NCBI GenBank assembly: GCA_025890175.1
Contig: JANPYM010000002.1
Coordinates: forward strand, 2,247,312-2,311,311
DNA from: Ciborinia camelliae
Lineage: Eukaryota > Ascomycota > Leotiomycetes > Helotiales > Sclerotiniaceae
DNA: 64,000 nucleotides
Direction: 5' to 3'
A model generated the notes under the pieces. It ran no database searches and was not told the origin of the DNA. It was given only the letters and a program-made list of their open reading frames with translations. Below are positions 48,157 through 63,291 of this stretch, one piece after another (the stretch's first letter is position 1; each line of letters opens with the position of its first letter). The position numbers were made by a program, and so were the translations under genes.

Positions 48157-51100
48157 CTAATTAATGATATTACAAATTAGGGGCTTTAGGTTTTTATTAA
48201 AAAAGTATTGTGATTTTTTATAAAATCTAAAATTGGTATATAATTTGAAAAGATTATAAGTATTAAATGATTATATTATTATAGCAATATTGGTTATATC
48301 ATTTTAATAAAATCGAAATTAAAAAGTAAGAATTGATTATATTTTTAATTCGAGATTTGTTTTGCTTAGGGATATATTTTATATTATTATAATTAAAGAT
48401 TATATTCAAAAAATTTAAATTCTTAATAATAAAGATATCGATTTTTATTGAAATATTAAAGGTATTATTTTTTTATTTTTAAAATGAATTGGCGAATTAG
48501 AAGTATAAAGAGTAATATTTAAGTTATTTATAATTAAAGTTTATGTTTACTATATATTTTTTGTGTAGTATTGTATATAAAAAATTATTTTTTATTATTT
48601 ATTATACAATCTTTTATTATTTATTTATAATTATTATTTTCTTTATCGAAAATCATTTATTGTTTGTTTTTTTTTATAAACAGTAATTATTTTAAAAATA
48701 TATTGATATTAATAATATTAGTTACATTTGTTAAATCTTATATTTTACAAATCGATGATAAGGTATATTTTACGAAATGATTTGTGGAAATGTAGAAATT
48801 GTTTAAACCTTATAATATCGATTTTAACGAATTTATTTTATATATTAAGTTTAAATATAAATAATATAAAAAAAAGAATATTTATAACAAAAATTTTGTT
48901 GATATTTTTTATAATAATTTTAATATATTTATAATTGTAGAATTTAAAATTATTAAAAAGATTTATTTATAATAATTCCAAAAAACATTTTGTATTTAAA
49001 ATATTTATATTTAAATTGTTAAAACTAATTTAATTATAGTTTTTTATTAGATTATATAAAATATTGAATATATATTATAAATAAAAAAACAAATAAAAGA
49101 ATATTTAAAAAATAAAAATATTTTTATATTAAAATTTCGATTTAATAATATTCTTTATTAAATTTATATAAATTTCAAAAAAAAAAAGAATAACAAAAAA
49201 TTGAAATATAATTATAAAAATAATAATAATAATAATTTAAATAATTTTGATTATAATTTTAATAATGATAATAATAAAAACGGATAATATAAATAAAATG
49301 ATAAGATTAAAAATAATTTTTTTATGTTTATAATTTAAAATATATAAATTTTAATTAATTTCTAAAAGTTTTATTTATTTAAAAAAAAAATATAACAAAA
49401 AAAACAATAATTTTAATTACAAGCTTTTAATATTTTATAAAATTGTATAATATATAAAAATATTGAAAAATTTATTTTTCAAAGTTTTTTTTTTAATATT
49501 TAAAAACGATACTTTAATTTTTTATTATATTGCAAAAAAAAATTTGTTAATAATATTTACAAAACTTTATAATTATATTAAATACAATTTCAAAAAAAAT
49601 AAATATTATCAAAATATATTGAATAAATAAAATACAATCTTATTCAAAACCGTTTAAATTAAATATAATAATAAAATATTTAACAAATATTTTTTAATTC
49701 TTATCAAAAAATTGCAATAATTTTAATAACATTTCGATTTCAAATTTTATTATCTAAAACTTTTTTATAATAAATTTATTATAATCTATAAAAATATTAA
49801 AGTTTGTTTATATACCTATTACAATTCAAAATTTGATATTACAAATTTTGTTAATTAATTTAAATAATTAATAAATATATAAAAAAAAACTTATTCGAAA
49901 ACATTAATTAGTTTAATATTGTTTACAAATTGCAAATATTATAACAACAATAATTTTTATATTAATTCAAAAAATCAATTATATCAATTACAAAAAAACA
50001 AAAAATATTAAATTTATAAAAAAAATAAATATAAATCAACAAATTATTCGAAAAAAAAATAAAAAAAGTTTTGATATAAATATTAAAAAAAGTTTAAAAA
50101 CAAAAATAACAATACATTTAATAAATGTTTCAATTTATTTTTTATCGATTATAAAAAAAAGTTTTTTAAAAACAAATTTGAAAACTTTAATAATAAAAAC
50201 ATTAATACTTTTTTTTCAAAATTGAATTTTCAAAATAAAAACAAAAATAAATTTGAAAAAACTTATTTTATAATATTAGGATTTATTTAATCTTAAGAAA
50301 TTTTTATAGAATTATTGAATTATATAATTCTTTATATTATCATTAACAAAATCCAAAAACAATTTATAATTACTTTTTAATACAATAAAAATAAATTTTA
50401 TAATATTATAATTAATATAAACATTATAAAATATTTTATAATCAAATACAATTAATATTTAATTTGATAAAAGCTTTTTAAAAATAAAATTAACAAAAAA
50501 ACAATAAAAATTATTAATATTAATTTTGATATAAATATAATATTATTTATTAATTTATTTTTATTTCAATTATTTTTTAAAATTGTTGAATTTTATATTA
50601 TCTAAATTAATATTTTGTTTTTTTTTAATTTAATAAATATAAACAAAATAAAATATTTTTTTAATAATTTTATTAATATATTAATTATTTCAAAACAAAA
50701 ATATTTTATTATTTGATATAATAGCTATATTTTTTTATTATAAAAAATTTGTTTTATTATATTTATATAAAAAATTATTGTAAAAAATAATTATTATTTT
50801 ATTAATATCAAGTTTTATTATTTATATTATTGTTTTGGTTATTTTTTGATATAAAAATTTTAACAAATTTTTAAGTATACAAAATATAATAAAAATATTA
50901 TAAATATTAAATATTTTATTAAATATTGTATATATTGTTAATTATACAAAAAGTTTTTAGAATATTTTAAATTTATATTACAAAATAATATTAAATTTAA
51001 TTATTTTATTTTTGTAAATATAATATATATTAAAAATAAATTAATGTTTTATATTATAAACAAATTAATTCGTTTTTAAATTATTTAATAGCTTGATAAT

Positions 51101-53718
51101 ATATTAACGAAATATATATAAAATATATTAAAAAAATATTAATTGAATATTTATTTTGAATTATTGAATTATATTATTTATAATATTAAAAAGAATTTTG
51201 TTAATAAAAAATTTAAATAGAATATAATATTTGTAAAAATCGTTATAAAATGTATATTAATTGAAATTTATAATTTTATTAGAATTATAAAATGTTATTA
51301 TTATTTGTTTCGTTGTATATATATTATTATTTTTAAAAAGTTAACGGATTTAAAAATCTTAAAAAGATTAATATTTCAAATAATTATTAAAATAATTAAT
51401 AATATTGTAAAATCGAATGGTTTTATTTTTATACTTTTTATATTTAAAATATATTTTTGGATAATTAATAATAATTTGTTTATTGTTATAATATTTCAAA
51501 AAATTATTGTAATTCAAAAAATTATAAAGAAAATTTATAAAATTAAAATTTAATAATAAATTACAAATGTTTTATAAAAAAAAATAGCTTATTAATTTTT
51601 GCAATATATAAATTATTTTTAAATTTCGATATATTTATATAAAAAAAAAATAAAGATATTGTTATAAATAAATAAACTAAATTATTTATATTATTATTAA
51701 TAAATAACAAAATATATAAAATTAATTTGTTAAATAAATTAATAGAATTTAGAATAATTATAGTATAATTATTTTATTAAAAATTGAAATTAAATAAATT
51801 AAATGTTAACCTTGTTTTTTGTAATAAACCCAAATATATTTTTTTATTTTAATATATTAAAATTATATTACAAATTATAATTTCAATAATACTATATTTT
51901 TTAATATTACAACCTTTAATATTACCTTCTAACCTAAAATTATAAACGTAATTTTGCAAATATATACAAAATAAATTACAAAATCAAATTAATATTATAA
52001 ACAACCAAAAATCTTAATTATATATATTTTTGCAAAATAAAAAATTTTAATAAAAAATTGATTATTTAAAATTATAAAACAAATTGTTTATTAATAATAA
52101 TGTTTTCCCTTTTATATATATAAAATCATATTATACAAAGATTAATAAATTTATTAAAAATAATATATTTAAAATTATTTTTTTAAAACAAATATTTTAA
52201 AAAATTAAAATCTTTAATTCAAAATTTGTTAATATTATTAAAAACAAAAATATTAATAAAACTTATTCAAAATTATAATTAATAATTCAAACATATAAAA
52301 ATTAAAAAAAAATTATTATTTTTATTTAATCATTTACAATCCAAAAAATTAATTAACATATATTATTAACTTTAATAATAAACATTTTTATTATTTTAAT
52401 CTATCTTTAGGATATTATTTAAATTTATATATAATTTATTATAAATCTTTATTGCTTATTCTATATACATTTATTATTCGAAATAAAATTAAAATTAAAT
52501 ATTATTTTATAAATTATAAAATCACTTTACAATATATCAAAAACCAAAAACTATTAATTTGATATTTATTATAATCATTATATAAACAAATTCTAAATAA
52601 TACAATTTATTTACAATTTTTATCTACTTTACATAAATAAATATAATTTCAGCTTAATCAATTTATAAATCAATAATACTTTTATTATTAATAATAAGAT
52701 TTTTACAAAAAAAAAATAAATAAAACTAATACGAATCAAATTTTTTGCAAAAAACCATAAAAAATTAACAAAATCAATATTATTAAAATTCAATAACAAT
52801 TTGATTATTCTTTATAACAAAAATATTTATTTTAATTAAAAAAAACAATACAATAATTTATAATTAATAAAAATTGAATAAACAAATATACAAAAAACCA
52901 AAAAAAAATATAAAAATTAATTACTCCAAAAAAACAATATATTAAATAACATACCCAAAAAATATATTTTACAATAATTTATTAATCGAAAATTTTTTAC
53001 AATCTTTTTATTACTACCCAAATAATAAATCCAAAAAAAAAAAATATTAAAAAATTAAACAAAAAATTTCAATAACAAATAAATAATCCAAAAAAAAAAT
53101 TTAATTTTGTATCTCTTAATCTTAATTTATTTAATATAATTGTTTTTATTAATATATTATTTGTTAATAATATCAATATATTATTATAAATAAAATTTGT
53201 AATCATTTTTATCAATAAATATAAAAAAACTAATATTATATATTGATTATTAATTAAATACAAATAAATTACTAAAAATATTTTAACCTTAAAACTCTAT
53301 AAACTTATATACAGATTTAATATCAAAATTATAATCAAAAGAATTATCAATATTATACTATAATTATAATTACAAATATTATTAATACTATACACTAATT
53401 TTAAATCATTTTTCGATTTACTAATCAAACTCGATTTAATAACAAAAAAAAAACTTATAATCAATATTATATCTTTTCAATAATTTTACAAACAAAAAAA
53501 AATTATTAAAATCAAATAAATTAACAAAAATATAAATCCAATTAATATTATAACAAAAAAAAAACTATATTCAATACTAAAAAATCTTATTAACACTAAT
53601 AAAATAAATATTAAAAAACTTTAATAAATAAAATATAATTAAAAAAAAAAGATTTATATACAACATATACAATTTTAAATATATAAAAATTTATTACAAT
53701 TTTAAAAAAAATCTTTAA

Positions 53719-53966
53719 TATTAAAAAAATTATATAATTTATCAATTACATAACCTACACATAATTAATATATAATCGGGTACATAACAATTCAACTAGC
53801 ATCACAAATCTACTAAAACATCTAACATATTCTAATACATTCTAATATAACATTAAACCTTTATATAATTATCTACTTTAACATAACTTCATAAATCAAA
53901 GATTATCAATATATACACTACAAATTGAAAATACTTTACACTTTTAAAACTACATTGATACCAACA
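53719..53966 (+). repeat. Right LTR of the full-length element (family C)
   Basis: Same 248-bp length as the left LTR and collinear with it; carries mainly G-to-A changes (start TATTAAAAAA for TGTTGGGAAA) and keeps the terminal CCAACA. Confidence 0.85.
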
Positions 53967-56900
53967 ATTATAAATATTTAATCGATAAAAATATAATATA
54001 AACGTTTTAAATATTTTTTTTTAAAAAATATTAAAAATATTTAGAAAATTGTTTAAGATTTGTTTTTAAAAAATTTGAATAATTATTTAAAAAATAAAAT
54101 CTACAAATTTTATAAATTTGAAAAATTTTATTATATATAACAAAAAAATATTAATTTTTATATAATAAAGTTTTTAAAAAAATAAATATTAATATTATTA
54201 AAATTTATTTTATTAATATTAATAAATATAAATATACAACTTTATTTATTAATAATAATATTTATAAACAAATTATATTTATTTATAAAAAAAAAGATAA
54301 GGTTAAAAAAACTATTTGAATTATAGATTAACAAATATTTATATAATATAATGTAACAATTTTAATTTAAAAATTTAATAGAAATAACAAATATAAATAA
54401 TACAAATTTAATCAAATAATTAAGAATTTAGAATTTTATTTTAAACTTATAATTTTTTATATATTAAATCAAAATAAAATATTTGAATATTTTATTTGTA
54501 TAATTTTTAATAAAGTATAATTTATTTTTATTAAAATAATAGTTTTATATATTTTTTAATTAAAGATTTTTTAGGATATAATTTATATTATAAATTGAAT
54601 TATAATTAAATTTTTATTTAATAAAATTATTTTATATAAAGTTTATATAAATTATATTTATTTTAATATAAATAATTAATTAAATATTTTTTATTTATAA
54701 ATATTTAATAATATTGCTTATATTTATATTTTAAAAAAATATTATATTATAAATAAAAAATTTGTTTTTTAAATTGAAAAAAGTATTTTTATTAATTTCA
54801 AAAAAAATTATATTTATCAAATATTTGTTTTTACTTATATAATTAATAAGATTATTTGTTTTTTTAATATTTGTTTTAATAAATTAGATTTTTTAATTAA
54901 TTCAATTAATAATAATAATAATCTAGATAAATATTAAAATAGAAAAAAATTGAATAATGATTTAATATTTTTAAATAATTTTATTTATATTTAATTGAAT
55001 AAATTAATTATTAATATTAAAAATTATTTAAATATTATAAATAATTATATATTATTTAATTATAAAAATTAATTTAATTAAATTAATATTAATAAAATAT
55101 TAAAATTCGATTAAAAATATAATTAAGAATATTTTAAAGATTTAAAAAATAAAAAAACTATTAATAAAAAAATAAATAATATAATAATATAAATATTATA
55201 ATAATATCATATTATTATTTATATAGTTTATATAATAGTAGTGATTAATATTAAAAATAATTCTAAAACATTTAATAAAATTATAAAATTATTTAACAAA
55301 ATTAAATAAATAAAATCAATCAAAATTAAATATAAATCGATTTTTAATAATAAAATTTTTAAATTTATTTAAAAATTAGAAATTTAAGAATAAAAGATTT
55401 TTTATAATAAAATGATTTATAGATAAAAATAAAACAAAAAAAATAATATTAAAAAATATAAGATTTATTAAATTATACAAAATTTTAAATAACATTATAA
55501 ATTGGATTTCAATCAAATTTTTATAAAAGTTTGCAAAAATATTTTCTGAAAAATAATTTTAATAATTGTTACTTGCTTCAAATTAAAAATATACTAAATA
55601 AATATAATCATAACATTTCTAAATATTATTATATCAAATAATTTGCTAATCTATATCAAATTATTATTATATTAAAAATAAAATAAAATTTAATTTAAAT
55701 AATTAAAAAAAAATTCTAAAAATAAAGTTTAAATATATTAATTACTTAAAACTTTATATAATTTAAAATAAATATTAAAATAATAACAAAAAACTTTATA
55801 TTTTATATTTATTTAATTTGATTTTATATTAATAAAAATAAATAATTGTATTTATTTTAATTATAATAAAAAAATAATAATAATAATATATATTAATAAT
55901 TTTTTTATAATTAAAGAAATAAATATATATAATATTTTAAAAAAAAATTTAGCAAAAAAATTTCAAATAAAAGATTTGAAAATAATTTTATATTTTCTAA
56001 AAATTCGGATTTATTATAATATATAAAACAAAACAATTACTTTTTATTAAAATTTTTATATTAAAAATTTTTTTATAAAATTTAGTTTTAAATATTTATA
56101 AATAAATACAATATTTATAATATTAAATTTTATTAAAAATTTAATTTTAAATAAAAAAAATAATTAATAAACAATTTATAACATTTTATTAATTTAAAAT
56201 TAGATCTTTAGAATTTTTATATATTAAAATAAATATTATATATAATATAAATATTCTTTATCGATTTTTTATTAATCTTTTAAAAATATATATAAAATAT
56301 TGCAATCAAGTTTTTCGATATTTGACCGATATAATAAATTATATAATTGTTTATAATAATAATAATAATAAATTTGTTATAAAAAGATATATAAATTTTG
56401 ATTATATAAAAAATTTTTTAATAAAAAAAAATATATTAAATTATATTTTTTTTATATATAAAAAAATAGTTTTGATATAATTAAAAAGATAATTAATTGT
56501 AATTTTAAATTTAATAAAATCGAAATATTATAAATTTTGTAAAACAATAATAAAAACATTATAAATTCGATAATTTTTAAAAAAGTTGATAGAGATTAAA
56601 TACAAATATTCCAATTTAATAAAAATTAAAATTATTAAAAATAATTAAAAAAATCTTGTTTTTATTAAAAATCCAAAAATTTATTAATATATAAAATATA
56701 TAATAATAAAATATTATTATATTTATAAATAAATTATATAAAACTATATTAATTTATAATTTGTATTAATAGATTTATAAGTAATAAATAAATTTACAAA
56801 ATCACTTTTATTAATAAAACATATTAAATTTATTGAAATATTATAAATAAAAAGATTTTTGAAAAAAGAAAAAGTTTATTTTCTAAAAGTATAGAATATG

Positions 56901-57003
56901 TATATCGATAATAACAAGGTATATTAACAAAAAATAAAGAATATTAATCTAAAAAAATTAGCAAAAGCTTTAAAATATTTTATATGTTATTGATTAAGGG
57001 ATA

Positions 57004-57180
57004 TATTGAGAGTAGTTAGGGTTATATAAGCTGTACAGATTGCGAAACAAGTCGTAGGCCTAATACGGCTTAGCGCCCTATCTTAAGCTTAAATAGCATA
57101 CAAGGTTCAACCTTAGTTCTATAGTAATTGCAAATACATCACACAACTTGCACCTTCACGTGATCTATCTAATTTCAACA
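57004..57180 (+). mobile_element. LTR family A, third copy (177 bp)
   Basis: Runs from TATTGAGAGTAG to AATTTCAACA. The first 50 bp carry many transitions relative to 41911-42086, but from about 57055 (CCTAATACGGCTTAGCG) onwards it is nearly identical. CACGTG at 57157-57162. No target duplication found. Confidence 0.75.
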
Positions 57181-57499
57181 TATTTTATAGTTTTTTTAAT
57201 TATTATTAATATTAATATTATTTACTAATTAATATATTATATTATAAATAATTGTATAAAAATTATATTTTTGCTTTTATTTTGTTATATTTAAATAATT
57301 AATTAAAATTTAAAATATATTTTATTAATTTTAATATATTTAATTTTATTAATAAATTATAAATTAAAGATTTTAATATTTAATAAAACATTTTTTAACA
57401 AAATAAATTCAAATATTTTGTTTTTTATTAATCTATTAATTTTTTTTTGTTTCAATTTTGTATAAATTAATAAATTTGTTAAATATAATATAAATATTA

Positions 57500-57612
57500 T
57501 TAGTTGTATATTCTGGGATGATCAGTAATACGGTAGGAAGGAAGTATTGGGGTAGAATATGGTATATTGATTTGATTAAGGAGTATGTATTTGATGGTAG
57601 CCTAATTGTTTT
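57500..57612. other. Low-AT island of unknown origin
   Basis: A G-containing, C-poor stretch (CTGGGATGATCAGTAATACGG to GGTAGCCTAATTG) within almost pure A/T. C depletion suggests a transition-mutated repeat end, but I could not match it to another sequence in the window. Confidence 0.4.
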
Positions 57613-60600
57613 TATATATTATTTTTTTATATTTTATATAATATAGTTTATTATATGATTTTTAATTATATAATTGAAAATTATGTAATTTAATTTTTTA
57701 ATATTTTTTTATAAAGTATATTTTGGTTTTTTTAATTTTTTTTTTTAATTATTTTTAATTAATTTTTAAATTTTTCAAAAACAATTTTTTTTAATAATTT
57801 GATTAAATTATTTGTTATTATATTTTTTATTAGTATATAAATTATTTTTAATCTTTTTTGTTTAATTAAATTATAAATATAATGATAATAAATATATTTT
57901 AATTTTTTATAAAAATAAAGATTTTTGATTAATATAATTATTTTAATATTATTTTTAAATAATTATAATATTTTATTATTTTTAATATATTTAAGTATTT
58001 TTAAATTTTTAAATATTTAGATTATTTATTAATTTTGTTTTACAAATATTATTATTATAATATATTTTGATTTTATTATTAAAATTAATATAAAATATTG
58101 TTTTTTTAATATTTATAATATCGATTTTTTATAAAATATTATAATTTTTTTAAAAATATTTTTTTTATTAATTTTGTTATTTGTTTAATTTATATTTATA
58201 TAAATTATTATTATTTTTTAATAAATATTTTGTAGTCTAAAATATAAACATTATTTAATTATTAAATAAAAATATTTTATTAAATTTTTAAATATTAGGT
58301 TATAATATTTGTTAGGTTTGTTTATATATTATGTAAATATATTTATGGTATAGTTAATATTTGATTGGGTATAGATAATTAAATATATAAAAATATTAAT
58401 AATTTATTAATATTTTTTAATATTAATTTTTTTATTATTTTTTATTAAAAATTAAAAATAAATATAATTTATAATAAAGATTTTTTTTGTTTTTTTTATT
58501 TTATTTTTAATTTCGAATTTTTTGAATATTATATTAAAAAATTATTTTTGGTTAAAAATAATCAAGCGATTTAATTGATTATGGATAATCCGAATATTTA
58601 AAAAGAAATAAATTTTATTAAAAAATTTTGTTTTAAAATATATAAAGAATTGATTAAAAAATTAATTAATATTATTAAAGTTTTTAGATATATATATAAT
58701 ATTATTAATAAATATTAAAAGATATAATTTTTTATTAATATTGATATAAAAATATAGATTAATTAAATTTTGTTTAAATTTTTAAAATAATATTTTTTTT
58801 TTAATAATAATATTTAATCCTAATTAATTTGTTTAAGTTTATAAAAGTTTTATAATAGTTATAGAATATATTTTTTTTATATAGAAATTTTTTTAAATGA
58901 TTATAAAAAAATTTGTTTATAAAAAGATATTTTAATAAAAATATTTTTGATATCGAATTAATAATAATAAAGATTCTTTTTTATAATAATTATTAAAAAT
59001 AATTAAAAAGTACTAAATCGAATAATTGATATAAAAATCTTTATAAAATTTTTATTAAAAATTTGGTTAAAACTTTAAATAACAAATTTTGTTTTAAAAT
59101 ATTTGAAAAATTTATTCGATTTAGTTTTAATATTAAATATTTATTTGATTAAAATTAGATTCATTTTTTTCGATTATATAAACTTTTTTTAAGTTTTATT
59201 GATAATTAACAAATTAATCTTCTTTTTAATAGTAATTTTTTAATTTTTTTTATTTTTTAAGTTTTTTATTGTTATTTTATATATTTATAAAATAGAAATA
59301 TTAAATATTTTTTATATAAAGTATATAAATTATATTTCTTTATTATTAAATTAATTAACTTTTAAAATTGTAATAAGGGTTGATATAATAAAAACTTTAA
59401 TTATTAAATCAAATATAAAAAAAATAGCAATTATAAAATATATAATTTTAATATTTTTTTTTTAATTCTTTATTTTGATTTTAATAATTATTAATTAATA
59501 AATCTTAATTAATTTTTCGTTTTTATTATTATAATTAATAATATTTCGTTTTTGTTTTTGAAATTTTGTAAAATATTAAGGTGGCAAACTTTTATTATTA
59601 TTTTTAAAAATAAAAATAATTAATATATTATTGATTAAAGTTTTTATTTTAATATCCACTTTATTATTTAGTTTCGAAACTTTTAATCCAAAATTTTCGT
59701 TATCGCTTACCTATATAATATTCTTTAAAATAGAAACCTCCGTTTCAGTCTTTATTGCTCGGACAAGAATTTTAATTATAAACTTTAATAATAATACAAA
59801 TAATATTTATTTATAAGTTTTGGGGTTAAAAGATTATAGTATTATAGATAACCCTATATTTTGCAAATAGTTTGTAATAGTCTTTTTTTTAAATTATCTA
59901 TATGATTTTTTATCAAAAATAATATTTAATATTCTTTACAATTTTAATAACAATTTTCAAATCTATAAATCAATTGTTTTTTTTTTTAATTATTTTATTT
60001 ATATTAAAAATATTAAAATATTAAGTATAATCTAAATTTAAAATGTATATTTTTAATTAAATATTTATTAATATATAATTTATAAAAATATTAATTTTTT
60101 TATTATTTATTAATTTATTATATTAATTATACATTAATAATATTTTCGAATTTATATAAATATAATATTTATTCTTTTAAATACAAATATAATTAATATT
60201 AAACCTTTTTTTTATATAAATCTTTTTTAATAATATAATAATATTTTTTAATCTTAAATTTTTTATAATTTTATTACAAATATAAATTATTATTTTCAAA
60301 ATTTTATTCCAAAGTTTTATTAATATACCAATACTTATTATACTTATATATATTTCTTTTTTTAATATTTAAATATTTTATTTAATTAATTTGTTTTAAT
60401 ATAATATTATTATTATTATATATTATAATTAAATATTATTCTTTTTTTTTAATTTTTTATAATTTTTTTAAATTTAAAAATATTATTTAATTTACAAACT
60501 TTTAATTTTTTTTTAATTTGTAATTTTTTATCTTTTTTGAATTATTACAATTTCTTAATTATTACATTTTTAATTAATATTAATTACAAAAATATTTGTT

Positions 60601-63092
60601 TTTTCAAAAAAATATTAAAAATAAATTTATAATATTAAAAAAAATTAATATAAATATTTTATTTATATATTTTGTTAATATTTTATTAATTTTATTTTTT
60701 ATTTTAATAATATTATAAATTTTATATAGTTTTTTATTATTTAAAATCTTAATTTTTTATTTCAAAATAATTATTTTATAAAATTTTTTAATAATCTTAA
60801 ATTTAAAATAATTTAAATATTAATATATAAAATAATAAAATTAATATTGATTTTTAATTATTATATTGTTAATTTTTGATTTATTTAAATTTGTAATATT
60901 TAAATTATAATAAAAAATGTTGATTAATATTTTAATAATATTTTTTTGTTTTAATTAATAGTTAATAAATATTATTAAGATAAATATATATTCTTTAAAA
61001 TTTTTAATAATATGTTTTATAATATAAAATTTATTTTTTTATTTTATATAAATAATTATTTTATTTTTTTTTTAAAATTTATATTTATAAAATTAAATAA
61101 TTTAATTAATTTATTATTATAACAAACTTTTTGTTTTAATAACAAATTAATTTCAAAATTAAATATATACAAAATATTTGAAAATAAATTATTTAAACTA
61201 TTTTAATAAATTATTTTAATAATTTTAATATATTTAACAAATAATATTTTTTTTTTTAATTTATATAAATATATATTTAATATATATCAATTTTTTTTTA
61301 AATAAATTATAATTATTAATTATATTTAAAAATACAATTATATTTATAATTTAAATAAATAGTAATATTTTATTAATAACTTTTTTTATAAATAAAATAG
61401 ATTTTGATTTAACATTAAATTTAAAATTATCGCTAAAACTAAAAAAAAAATCTGATTCGTTATAATAAACCATATTAATATAACTTTTATATTTTCGATT
61501 TTTTAAATATTTTAAATTTTTAAAAATTTTAAAGTTTTTATATTTTCAATCAAATAATATTTTTTTTTTATTATATTAAAGTTTTCGTTTATATATTATA
61601 ATTTTATTTTGAAAAAAACAATTATAAATAAAATAAATAAAATTATTATAACAAAAATATTTTATAAATAATAATTTAATATTAAAATAAAATTTAAAAT
61701 ATATATAATTATATTATAATTAAACTATATTTTAGTCTTTATAATTTTAATTATATATAATATAAACTTATTTTTTTTTTCAATTATAATTAATTTTATA
61801 AAAAACTTAAATTTTTTTAATAATAAAAATAATAATTTAAATTTAAAAAACTTAAATTATAATATTATATTTCGTTAAAAATGTATTAACAAAAATTTAA
61901 TATAATAATATATTATTTTATATATTTTTAAATTTAAATATAATAATAAATAATTTATAATAATAATTTTTAAATTTATTTTAAATAACTTAAATTTTTA
62001 TATTATTTGTATATTGAAATTTATAATTAATAAAATCAAAAATAATAATATTGCAAATCAATATTAATTTTATAAATTTATTAAATCAAATATATTTTTA
62101 TTATAAATATTTTTAAATTTTATTAAAAATATTATACTTTTCAATAATATCTTTATCATTTTTATTAATATAAATAAAATTTTTTTTTTTAATTTTAATT
62201 TTAAATTTATTATAAAAATCAATTTTTTCAAAATTATAAAATTCTTTTAATATAATATTTTTTATTTCAATTAATATAATATTATTATTTATTACAAAAA
62301 TATTATTAACAATTACAATTTATATAAAAAACTTTATAAAAGTTTTTATTATATATAAAATCTAATAATATTATTTTCAAATCTTTTTAATAATTACAAA
62401 AAATTTATTTTTATAAAATCAAATTTTAATTTATTAAAATTAAATAATATAATTATTTTAATCAAAAATAAAAAATTATTTTAATAAAAAATTATTATTA
62501 TTTTTACTATTATTTATAATAAATATATAATTATATAAATCAAAATAAAATTAATTAATATAAAAAAAAAAATATAAATTATATTAAAAATCAAATTTAT
62601 ACTTAAAAAAAAAATATAAAAATAAAATTCAAAATTTTACAAAAACTTATAAAATCCGAAAATATAAATATTTATAAATAAAAAATATTTTTTTTTATAA
62701 AATAATTTTTAAAATATAAATATATATAATAAATAAAAATTTATTCTTTTACAAATAAAATTAATTTATTTTATTTTTTTTTAAATTTTTAATTTCAATA
62801 TTAAAAAACGTTTTTCAATTATTACAATATAATCTTTTCATTATATTACAAATTTCAATTTTACAATTATAAATATACAACTTTTTTATTATAAACTTAA
62901 CAATTATATATAATCTTTTCATTATATTACAACTTTATCATTATAACAAATCAAAAAATAATATATTTCCATTTAACTTTAAACTTTATAATTTATTAAT
63001 TATATATTCTAAAATAATTAATAATATAATAAAAAAAATATTAAAATAAAATATAATATATTAATTTAACTAAAAAATATATATTTAATAAT

Positions 63093-63200
63093 AGTCCAGT
63101 TGCCCTTATATACTATTCCCCTATATCCTATACAGTATAGCTTACCACGTAATCCCTGATCATATGACCGGAAACCATATGACCTAATTCCTTAATAAAT
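63093..63200. other. Normal-composition island, possible repeat fragment
   Basis: GTCCAGTTGCCCTTATATAC to CATATGACCTAATTCC. On the minus strand it contains a TATA-like TATATAAGGG, and CATATGACC occurs twice as CATATGACCGG and CATATGACCTA. Could be part of an LTR; no partner copy found here. Confidence 0.35.
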
Positions 63201-63291
63201 ATTACAATTATAATAAAAATAAATTTTTTATTTAATTTATTAAAATAAAAATTAAAGATTTTTTTATTATTTTTTTTATCTAATTAAAAAT

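Larger units (their letters stand above)
47909..53966 (+). mobile_element. Full-length LTR retrotransposon, RIP-degraded (6058 bp)
   Basis: Two 248-bp LTRs (47909-48156 and 53719-53966) in direct orientation, flanked by ATTAT at 47904-47908 and 53967-53971. Size and structure fit a Ty1/copia or Ty3/gypsy element. The internal 5.56 kb is so AT-enriched that no gag or pol frame survives, so the superfamily and coding strand cannot be assigned. The first kilobase inside the element is C-poor and the last four kilobases are mostly G-poor. Confidence 0.85.
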
